A stretch of DNA of 12,307 bases from Candidatus Aminicenantota bacterium. GTDB taxonomy: Bacteria > Acidobacteriota > Aminicenantia > UBA2199. The DNA lies in contig JAPKZM010000244.1 in assembly GCA_026393775.1 (NCBI GenBank), forward strand, positions 1-12,307, in the 5' to 3' direction. The notes below the pieces were generated by a model. The model saw only the letters and a list, made by a program, of their open reading frames with translations, was not told where the DNA came from and made no database searches. A program made the translations under genes and the position numbers. The first letter of the stretch is position 1, and each line of letters opens with the position of its first letter. Below, piece after piece: positions 5,640-11,146 of this stretch.

Positions 5640-6515
5640 ATGGAATACGCGGAAATCGGCATTATCGGCGGCAGCGGCTTTTACAACCTGGAAGGCATGG
5701 AAGACGTTCATGCCGTCAAGCTGAGGACCCCCTTCGGTTCACCCACGGAAAAACTCATGCTCGGCCGGCTGCGCGACCGCTCGGTGGCATTTTTGTCCCG
5801 GCACGGCCACGGCCACTTCCTGAACCCTTCCGAGGTCAATTACCGGGCCAACTTATACGCCATGAAAATGCTTAAGGTGGAGTATTTATTTTCCATCACC
5901 GCCGTTGGTTCGCTGAAAGAGGAGTTGCAGCCCGGCGAACTGGTGATCCCCGACCAGTATTTCGACATGACTTTTAAAAGGGAGAAAACATTTTTTGAAA
6001 ACGGCATCGTGGCCCACGTGCCGATGGCCGACCCCACCTGCCGTTCACTGGGAGAAAAGGCGTACAACCTGGCCAGGGAATCGGGACTGGCCGCCCACCT
6101 GGGAGGAACGTACTGCAACATGGAAGGGCCGCAGTTTTCCAGCCGCGCTGAATCCCTGGCCTACCGGCAACTGGGATTTTCCCTGATCGGCATGACCCAG
6201 GCCGTCGAGGCCAAGCTGGCCCGGGAGCTTGAAATGTGCTTTCTGCCGCTGGCCCTTGTCACCGACTACGACTGCTGGCACCAATGCGAGGAATCGGTCA
6301 GCGTGGAAATGGTCGTGGCCAACCTGAACAAGGCCGTGGCCGGCGTCAAAAAGCTGCTGCCGCTGATCATCGGCGCCATCCCCGAAAAGCGGGAAGCGTG
6401 CGCTTGCGCCAGCGCCCTGGCCACGTCGATCATCACGGCGCCGGCCATGATCCCGGAAAAGACCTATAAAAAGCTGGAGCTCATCGTCGGCAAATACATC
6501 AAATCCCGTCTGTGA
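5640..6515 (+). CDS. mtnP: S-methyl-5'-thioadenosine phosphorylase
   Basis: A 291-residue enzyme of the trimeric purine nucleoside phosphorylase family. It phosphorolyses methylthioadenosine, the by-product of polyamine synthesis and other SAM-using reactions, to adenine and methylthioribose-1-phosphate in the cytoplasm. Visible motifs are the phosphate loop IGGSGFY (residues 9-15), FLSRHGHGH (51-59), NYRANLYAM (67-75), AVGSLKEE (88-95), NMEGPQFSSRAES (160-172), IGMTQAVEAKLARE (183-196) and VTDYDCWH (207-214). The VTDYDCWH aspartates fit a 6-aminopurine, so MTA or adenosine is favoured over guanosine or inosine. The C-terminus has a Cys-containing ACACASALAT stretch. The start is fixed by AAGGAG 5-6 nt upstream. 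It is first in an operon, 8 bp ahead of butyrate kinase. The assignment is strong; true MTA specificity over broader purine phosphorylase activity is inferred. Confidence 0.92.
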   Translation: MEYAEIGIIGGSGFYNLEGMEDVHAVKLRTPFGSPTEKLMLGRLRDRSVAFLSRHGHGHFLNPSEVNYRANLYAMKMLKVEYLFSITAVGSLKEELQPGELVIPDQYFDMTFKREKTFFENGIVAHVPMADPTCRSLGEKAYNLARESGLAAHLGGTYCNMEGPQFSSRAESLAYRQLGFSLIGMTQAVEAKLARELEMCFLPLALVTDYDCWHQCEESVSVEMVVANLNKAVAGVKKLLPLIIGAIPEKREACACASALATSIITAPAMIPEKTYKKLELIVGKYIKSRL

Positions 6516-6523
6516 GGAGCAAA

Positions 6524-7597
6524 ATGGCAAAGAAAGCCAAACTGATCCTGGTCATCAATCCCGGCAACACCTCCACCAAGGTCGCCGTTTACGACGGAGC
6601 CGCCCCTCGCTGGGTCGAATCGATCAAGCACACGGACGAAGAACTCGCCCGTTTCAACGACATCAATGCCCAGAAGGATTTCCGCGAAGAATTGATTTAC
6701 GAGTTTTTGGGGAAAAAGGGAATCGCTCTGTCCGATATCCAGGCCGTGGCCGCCCGCGGCGGGCTGCTCAAGCCCTTGGCCAGCGGCACTTACGTCGTCA
6801 ACCCGGCGATGATCGCCGACCTGATCGAAGCCCGCCAGGGTTCCCACGCTTCCAACCTGGCGGCCCAGATCGGCTACTCCATCGCCCAGAAACTGAGGAT
6901 CGCCTGCTATATCGTCGACCCCGTCTCCGTAGATGAGGCCGAACCCCTGGCCCGCTATTCCGGCCACCGCCTTTTCAGCCGGGTGATGCTGACCCACGCC
7001 CTGAACATGAAAGCCGTGGCCAAGCGCTTCTGCCGCGAAAAAAAACTGAATTACCGGAAAATCACCTTGCTGGTCATCCACCTGGGAACCGGGAATTCGC
7101 TCTCCATCCACAAGGACGGGCGCATGATCGACGCCGTCAACCCCGCCGAAGAAGGCGCCTTCTCCGCCGACCGCAGCGGCGGCCTGCCCACCCTGCAAGT
7201 GGCGCGCTACATCTGCGAGAACAACCTGCCCTACAAGACCTTTGAAAAGGCCGTTTTCGGATCGGGCGGTCTGTTCTCCTACCTGGGCAGCAAGGACTTT
7301 CTCAAGATCAAGGACAAATACCTGGCCGGGGACCGCGAAACCGTGGAGGTCGTGCAGGCCATGGCCTACCAGGTGGCCAAGGAGGCGGGCGGCCTGAGCA
7401 CCGTGGTCGACGGCCGGGTCGACGCGATCCTCATCACCGGCGGCATCGCCTTCAATGAGTTTTTCGTCGAGCTGATCCGCCAGCGCATACAGTTCATCGC
7501 TCCACTGCATGTCTATCCCGGCGAGGATGAGATGCAGGCCCTGGCCGAAGGAGTGGAGCGTGTCCTGGCCGGCGAAGAAACAGCCAAAACATATTAA
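6524..7597 (+). CDS. buk: Butyrate kinase (ASKHA acetokinase family)
   Basis: A 357-residue kinase, the usual size for butyrate kinase. It interconverts butyryl-phosphate plus ADP with butyrate plus ATP; branched-chain acyl phosphates are possible substrates. Motifs in order are the phosphate-1 loop LVINPGNTSTKVAVYDG (residues 9-25), AARGGLLKPLASGTYVVN (76-93), GSHASNLAAQIGY (106-118), YIVDPVSVDEAEP (129-141), VIHLGTGNSLSIHKDGR (184-200), FSADRSGGLP (213-222), FGSGGLFSYLGSKD (245-258) and ILITGGIAFNEFF (302-314). The second-phosphate loop reads LGTGNS where the family normally has LGGG followed by I/T-S. ATG 6524 is chosen because GAGGAG (6514-6519) precedes it and overlaps the mtnP stop; a GTG at 6512 would overlap mtnP and lacks a site. 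No phosphotransbutyrylase gene is in the window. A propionate or branched-chain preference is possible. Confidence 0.92.
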   Translation: MAKKAKLILVINPGNTSTKVAVYDGAAPRWVESIKHTDEELARFNDINAQKDFREELIYEFLGKKGIALSDIQAVAARGGLLKPLASGTYVVNPAMIADLIEARQGSHASNLAAQIGYSIAQKLRIACYIVDPVSVDEAEPLARYSGHRLFSRVMLTHALNMKAVAKRFCREKKLNYRKITLLVIHLGTGNSLSIHKDGRMIDAVNPAEEGAFSADRSGGLPTLQVARYICENNLPYKTFEKAVFGSGGLFSYLGSKDFLKIKDKYLAGDRETVEVVQAMAYQVAKEAGGLSTVVDGRVDAILITGGIAFNEFFVELIRQRIQFIAPLHVYPGEDEMQALAEGVERVLAGEETAKTY

Positions 7598-7607
7598 AGG
7601 GTAAACC

Positions 7608-8204
7608 ATGATCGAGGATGACCGCCTGAACCCAGGCTCGACCGCTTCGGAAAACGAAGTCGCCGCCCTGGAGCGGAAGATCGACGAACTGAAGTCGAAG
7701 TACATCCTCTTTTTTGCCGGCGAATCCAAGCAGCCGCCCGAACAGGAGAGGGAAGAGTGCGAAAAGGCCATTAGGAAGCTGATCTACGGTGGAGCCAAAA
7801 CGGCCAAGATGAGCATGATCATCCAGAACCTGGCCGCCAGGTTCAGCCTTTACAACAACCTGTGGCTGAAACAGCTGAACGAATCGGAATCGGGGATCTC
7901 CAAGCTGCAGAAAAAAAAGGAGGCCGTGCTTCCGCCGCAAGCCAAGGTCAAGCCGCAATCACAGGCGCAGCCCCATCAAAGCAAATCCCAGAAGGATATC
8001 CATCTGAGTCTGAACGATGAAAACAGTTTTGAAAAAATGTTCGCGGCCTACTTGCAGATGCTGCCCAAAAACAGCAAGACAGCCCAGGACAAGGACAAGG
8101 TCATCAACAGCATGAAAGCCAAGATGCTGACCCATAACCTGGTGGAGGCCGAAGTCAGCATCAGCCTGCAAAATAGCAAGCTGAGCATTGTCATAAAAAA
8201 TTAA
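7608..8204 (+). CDS. MXAN_5187 C-terminal-domain-like protein of unknown function
   Basis: A 198-residue soluble, charged protein with no signal peptide or membrane segment. Residues 15-92 form a helical module: a coiled-coil-like ALERKIDELKSKYILFFAGE, a PP-turn (residues 43-44), then IRKLIYGG and MIIQNLAARFSLYNNLWLKQL. The pattern FFAG - PP - IRKL - QNLxxRFxxYxxLW resembles what I remember of the MXAN_5187 C-terminal domain, known mainly from deltaproteobacteria. Residues 105-130 are a Gln/Pro/Lys-rich linker. A C-terminal module from about 137 (ENSFEKMFAAYLQML, then VEAEVSISLQNSKLSIVIKN) ends in two strands. The start has AAAGG 7 nt upstream and lies 10 bp after butyrate kinase, so it is the third gene of that operon. 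The family link is from memory at moderate confidence; function unknown. Confidence 0.75.
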   Translation: MIEDDRLNPGSTASENEVAALERKIDELKSKYILFFAGESKQPPEQEREECEKAIRKLIYGGAKTAKMSMIIQNLAARFSLYNNLWLKQLNESESGISKLQKKKEAVLPPQAKVKPQSQAQPHQSKSQKDIHLSLNDENSFEKMFAAYLQMLPKNSKTAQDKDKVINSMKAKMLTHNLVEAEVSISLQNSKLSIVIKN

Positions 8205-8211
8205 ATCCGCT

Positions 8212-8284
8212 TCAGCGCCCGCGTGTGCGCTAGCACCTGCGTTCGCGTGCGCGTCAGCGCCTGCGTTCGCGTGTGCGCAGCACC
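8212..8284. repeat. GC-rich imperfect 24-nt tandem repeat between convergent genes
   Basis: Anchors AGCGCC/AGCACC recur at 8214, 8232, 8256 and 8279, with units of 18, 24 and 23 nt. The fullest form resembles CAGCGCCTGCGTTCGCGTG followed by TGCG. The first unit lacks six bases (TGCGTT). Within it, three alternating purine-pyrimidine tracts of 11-12 nt start exactly 24 nt apart (8220, 8244, 8268), a pattern that favours Z-DNA. The array fills the gap between the MXAN_5187-like stop (8204) and the acyl-CoA synthetase stop (8285). It probably slows or ends convergent transcription, but no classic hairpin plus U-tract is present. Confidence 0.75.
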
Positions 8285-9976
8285 TCAATGGGTGTACAGA
8301 TAGCGCTTGATCTTGTGGGTGGCGGTCTTTTCAAACGGTTCCTTGTGCTCGACAAAACGGGATATCTGCGAGAAAGCGGCCAACTGGGGATTGATGACCA
8401 CCTTTAATTTTTCCAGCAATTCGTCGATGTATGCCAGTTTTTGTTTCTCGCTCTTGCCCTTGGTTTCCTCATCGATCAGGTCGTAATCGAGGTAAACCCA
8501 GGCTTCCAGCAGCCCCTTGTTTTCCATTACCAGGGATTCGGAAACATGCATGCAGGCATTGATCTTGTCTTCGATGGCTTCGGGATAGATGTTCTCGCCG
8601 TTGGACATCAGGATGATGTTCTTGCAGCGGCCGCGGATGCTTAGGTTGCCGAACTTGTCAAAACCCCCCAGGTCGCCGGTGCGCAGCCAGCCCTGGTCAT
8701 CGATCACTTCCCGGGTCATGGCCGGGTTCTTGTAATACCCCTTCATGATGTTTCCGCCTCGGGCGTAGATCTCCCCGATGCCGCTGCGCGCATCGGCGCC
8801 GACGATCTTGATCTCCACTCCGGGGATCGGCTTTCCGGTCGATCCCACCGGGATGGTCTCATCGCCCCAGGGTCCGCCGGCCAGCAGCGGGGCGGACTCG
8901 GTCAGCCCGTAGCCGATCAGATAAGGGAAGCCCGACTTTCTTAAAAACTTTTCCGCTTCGAGGTTGATGGCCGCTCCGCCGATGGCCATGATCTGGAGCT
9001 CGCCGCCGAAGAAATCGATCAGCTTGTTCTTGATCTTCCGGTATATTTTCATTTTAAAACCAGGGACCTTGGCAATAACTTTCACGATCAAGCTCTTTTC
9101 AAAGGCGGCCAGGACCTTTTTCTTGTATATTTTCTCCATGATCAGGGGCACGGCGGCGATGATGGTGGGTTTTTCCTGGCGGCAAATCTTTTCCAGCACG
9201 CTGGGCGTCGGGGTTTTGCCGGTGTAAACGATCCTCGCCCCCCGGAGCAGCGGGAACAGGAAACCCAGGGTGAATTCATAGGTGTGCGACAGGGGCAAGA
9301 CGGAAAGAAAGGTCCAATCGGGGCGGACAGCGATCAGCGTGTCGGCGGCGAGCACGTTGACGATGAAATTTTTATGGGTCAGCATGACCGCCTTGGAGTG
9401 GCCGGAGGTTCCCGAGGTATAAATGATCGAGGCGACGTCGTCTTCCCCGATATCGCCTGATTTCAAGCCAATCTTGTCGGGGATCTGGCGCAGAAAATTC
9501 AGCGCTTTCTCGATGAACTTGGAAAAGGGCTCCACCGGCAGCCAGTCGTTCTCGGCGGTGAAATCGTCGAGGGTGATCACCGACTGTAATTTGTGCTCGC
9601 GCAGGCCCAGGACCTTCTCCATCTGTTTTTGGGTCGTGAACAGAATTTTTGCCTCCGAGTCGGTCAGGACATGGTGGATGTCGGCCTCGGAAAAGTCGGG
9701 CAGGATCGGCACGACGATGGCCCCGCTCAGAACGGCGGCGAAATAGGCAATCCCCCAGTTGGGAGAGTTCTCGCCCAGAATGGCGATCCGGTCTCCCTTC
9801 GACACTCCCTGTTTCTTCAAAATACGGGCCATGCCGATCACCGAATTGTAGAAATCGCCATAGGTTATCGGTTTTTCAAAGGCCATGCCCAGGGCGGGGC
9901 GATGGCGGAAACGGCTGACGCTGGTTTCCAGCATGCAGGTCAGGGTAAATTCGGATAAAAGGGACTCGGCTTGCAT
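8285..9976 (-). CDS. Long-chain fatty acid--CoA ligase (AMP-binding, FadD-like)
   Basis: A 563-residue adenylate-forming enzyme. It would activate a fatty acid to an acyl-adenylate with ATP and then transfer it to coenzyme A. Signatures are the phosphate loop IIYTSGTSGHSKAVMLTHKN (185-204; the usual GxPKG is GHSKA, with K195 kept), LPLSHTYEF (228-236), GYGLTESAPLL (355-365), GEIYARGGNIMKGYYKNP (401-418), GWLRTGDLGGFD (429-440) and the hinge IRGRCKNIILMSNGENIYP (447-465). The C-terminal lysine region is FEKTATHKIKRYLY, with K555 or K557 as the catalytic lysine. This architecture suits long-chain substrates and the FAA1-like branch. No signal peptide is evident; peripheral membrane association is likely. 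The ATG at 9976 has no Shine-Dalgarno sequence but lies 6 nt after a -10, suggesting a leaderless mRNA. It is a single-gene unit, divergent from exbD. The exact chain length is unknown. Confidence 0.92.
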   Translation of the reverse strand: MQAESLLSEFTLTCMLETSVSRFRHRPALGMAFEKPITYGDFYNSVIGMARILKKQGVSKGDRIAILGENSPNWGIAYFAAVLSGAIVVPILPDFSEADIHHVLTDSEAKILFTTQKQMEKVLGLREHKLQSVITLDDFTAENDWLPVEPFSKFIEKALNFLRQIPDKIGLKSGDIGEDDVASIIYTSGTSGHSKAVMLTHKNFIVNVLAADTLIAVRPDWTFLSVLPLSHTYEFTLGFLFPLLRGARIVYTGKTPTPSVLEKICRQEKPTIIAAVPLIMEKIYKKKVLAAFEKSLIVKVIAKVPGFKMKIYRKIKNKLIDFFGGELQIMAIGGAAINLEAEKFLRKSGFPYLIGYGLTESAPLLAGGPWGDETIPVGSTGKPIPGVEIKIVGADARSGIGEIYARGGNIMKGYYKNPAMTREVIDDQGWLRTGDLGGFDKFGNLSIRGRCKNIILMSNGENIYPEAIEDKINACMHVSESLVMENKGLLEAWVYLDYDLIDEETKGKSEKQKLAYIDELLEKLKVVINPQLAAFSQISRFVEHKEPFEKTATHKIKRYLYTH

Positions 9977-9982
9977 GAACTT

Positions 9983-10010
9983 ACTATAGCAAAAAAACTT
10001 GTTTTTTCAA
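9983..10010 (-). promoter_or_regulatory. Sigma70-like promoter of the acyl-CoA synthetase gene, predicted leaderless
   Basis: On the minus strand there is TTGAAA (10010-10005), a 16-bp spacer and TATAGT (9988-9983). Six bases (AAGTTC) separate the -10 from the ATG at 9976, so the start of transcription should coincide with the start codon. No ribosome binding site is visible upstream. Confidence 0.55.
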
Positions 10011-10040
10011 ATTCCCCGCGTTAGGAGGTGAAGTCAAGGG

Positions 10041-10060
10041 GCGGAAAAATATTTTTTCGC
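10041..10060. repeat. Imperfect 20-bp palindrome between divergent promoters (possible operator)
   Basis: Left half GCGGAAAAAT and right half ATTTTTTCGC are complementary at nine of ten positions; the tenth would be a G-T wobble in RNA. It lies 7 bp upstream of the exbD -35 and 30 bp upstream of the acyl-CoA synthetase -35. This is a position where one regulator could control both genes. No U-tract follows the stem. Confidence 0.45.
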
Positions 10061-10067
10061 AATGGGC

Positions 10068-10096
10068 TTGACTTTATTTTTTTTATCTGCTAAATT
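10068..10096 (+). promoter_or_regulatory. Sigma70-like promoter of the orphan exbD
   Basis: TTGACT (10068-10073), a 17-bp T-rich spacer and TAAATT (10091-10096). The -35 is strong and the -10 weaker (4/6). The predicted start is near 10103, giving a leader of about 19 nt containing AGGAGG at 10110-10115. Confidence 0.5.
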
Positions 10097-10121
10097 ATCA
10101 CTTTCATCGAGGAGGTCCGTC

Positions 10122-10541
10122 ATGAGCGTTGATATAGGTGCCAGCAAATCAAAATCAGAACCAAACGTAGTCCCTTTATGCGATATTTTGCTAGTTCTGC
10201 TCATCATTTTCATGGTTATCACCCCTGTCCTGCAGAAGGGAATCGACATCAAGCTGCCGGAAACCGGTGGTACTGGACCCACAGATGGCGGCCCGACAAA
10301 CGCCGTTGTTCTTACTATGGAAAGCGATAAAGCCATAAAAATAAATCAGGACCCCATCGAGCTAAACCTGCTGGAAAACAGGCTGCGGGATATGTATCAG
10401 ATCCGCCAGGATAAGACCATCTTCATCAGGGCCGACGAAACCCTGCCTTACCAAGAAGTACTGCGCATCATCGATATCGCCAAAGGAGCGGGATGCGAAG
10501 TGCTCGGCGTGATCCCCGAGCGTTACGCGACCGGCAAGTAG
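10122..10541 (+). CDS. ExbD/TolR-type biopolymer transport protein
   Basis: A 139-residue inner-membrane protein. It has a short cytoplasmic N-terminus and one transmembrane helix at about 18-37 (VVPLCDILLVLLIIFMVITP) carrying the conserved proton-relay aspartate D21. A periplasmic domain of about 100 residues begins with GIDIKLPETGG and ends in the alternating strand/helix pattern TIFIRADETLPYQEVLRIID. ExbD/TolR proteins work with an ExbB/TolQ partner to turn proton flow into force on TonB, TolA or similar proteins. No exbB, tonB or second exbD adjoins it, so the partner must be elsewhere. ATG 10122 is chosen because AGGAGG (10110-10115) lies 6 nt upstream and the N-terminus then matches ExbD length; the frame opens further upstream but without a site. 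ExbD and TolR cannot be told apart from sequence alone. Confidence 0.9.
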   Translation: MSVDIGASKSKSEPNVVPLCDILLVLLIIFMVITPVLQKGIDIKLPETGGTGPTDGGPTNAVVLTMESDKAIKINQDPIELNLLENRLRDMYQIRQDKTIFIRADETLPYQEVLRIIDIAKGAGCEVLGVIPERYATGK

Positions 10542-10586
10542 TTTTTAAGTCCATTCTTTCAATCCGTCCTTTCCGCCCGTATGCTG

Positions 10587-10615
10587 TTGAAAAAAGTCCG
10601 CAAAAGAGGTAAAAT
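10587..10615 (+). promoter_or_regulatory. Sigma70-like promoter of the TPR-acetyltransferase operon
   Basis: TTGAAA (10587-10592), a 17-bp spacer and TAAAAT (10610-10615). The predicted start is near 10622, giving a leader of about 15 nt that begins almost at the GGAGG ribosome binding site (10624-10628). Confidence 0.6.
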
Positions 10616-10636
10616 GAATCTCTGGAGGTTGGCAAG

Positions 10637-11146
10637 ATGAAGCTCAAGGAAGAAAAGGAACTGCAGACGATCACCGGAGAATACGAAAAAGCGCTGCTGC
10701 TGTTCCATAAGAAAAGCTACCACAAGGCGGACGCGGCCTTTAAACAAATAATTGAAACCTACAAAGATTCGGAATTCTACAGCGTGCTGGAGATTCAAAC
10801 CCGGGTAAAGGTGCACTACGCCATCACCCAGGCGCAGTTGCATCCGGCGACGATCAAGCTGGAATCCAATGAGGATTACGTCTGGGAAGGCGTCTACCAG
10901 CTGAATGCCGGAAACATGGATAAGGCTCTCGAGCTGTTCAACCGCGCCGAAAAAGAAAACTATAAGGACGCCTATCTTTATTTCCTCATCGCTACCGCCT
11001 ATCTGAAAAAGGAAGACACGGCCAGCTCCTTGCGCTACGTGGAGAAATGCGTCAAAAAGGACGCTACCTATAAGGTCATCGTCTACAATGAGCCCGATTT
11101 CGAACCGCTGCTGCAAAACCAGGATTTTCTGAACCTCGTGGAATGA
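10637..11146 (+). CDS. Small TPR-like repeat protein
   Basis: A 169-residue soluble protein made of paired helices with tetratricopeptide-like spacing. Likely repeats are residues 15-48 (YEKALLLFHKKSYHKADAAF), about 82-110 (WEGVYQLNAGNMDKALELF) and 112-143 (AYLYFLIATAYLKKEDTASS). The C-terminal EPDFEPLLQNQDFLNLV is an ending common in bacterial TPR proteins. There is no signal peptide or transmembrane helix, so it is probably cytoplasmic. TPR arrays serve as protein-binding scaffolds; no enzymatic motif is present. The start is supported by GGAGG 8 nt upstream. The stop codon overlaps the ATG of the next gene (ATGA), so the protein is made in step with the GlmU-like acetyltransferase and may bind or regulate it. 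That partnership is inferred only from the coupling. Confidence 0.82.
   Translation: MKLKEEKELQTITGEYEKALLLFHKKSYHKADAAFKQIIETYKDSEFYSVLEIQTRVKVHYAITQAQLHPATIKLESNEDYVWEGVYQLNAGNMDKALELFNRAEKENYKDAYLYFLIATAYLKKEDTASSLRYVEKCVKKDATYKVIVYNEPDFEPLLQNQDFLNLVE

Noticed and set aside
6512..6523. GTG start for butyrate kinase overlapping the mtnP stop.
   Set aside because: It would place the start ahead of the GAGGAG that serves the ATG at 6524, and the family's conserved N-terminus begins after the ATG.
6464..7771. 435-codon minus-strand open frame opposite butyrate kinase.
   Set aside because: It mirrors a well-supported kinase, and its composition (Gly, Asp, Val, Gln-rich) is typical of a reverse-frame shadow.
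8212..8284. CRISPR-like array.
   Set aside because: There is no constant repeat alternating with unique spacers; the units are contiguous, imperfect and only 18-24 nt.
7959..8288. Minus-strand frame giving an AHANAGA-type repetitive peptide.
   Set aside because: The repeat peptide is just the 24-nt intergenic repeat translated; the rest is antisense to the MXAN_5187-like gene.
10062..10121. Upstream ATG extending ExbD by 20 residues.
   Set aside because: It lies within or before the predicted promoter and lacks a ribosome binding site; the extension does not resemble ExbD.
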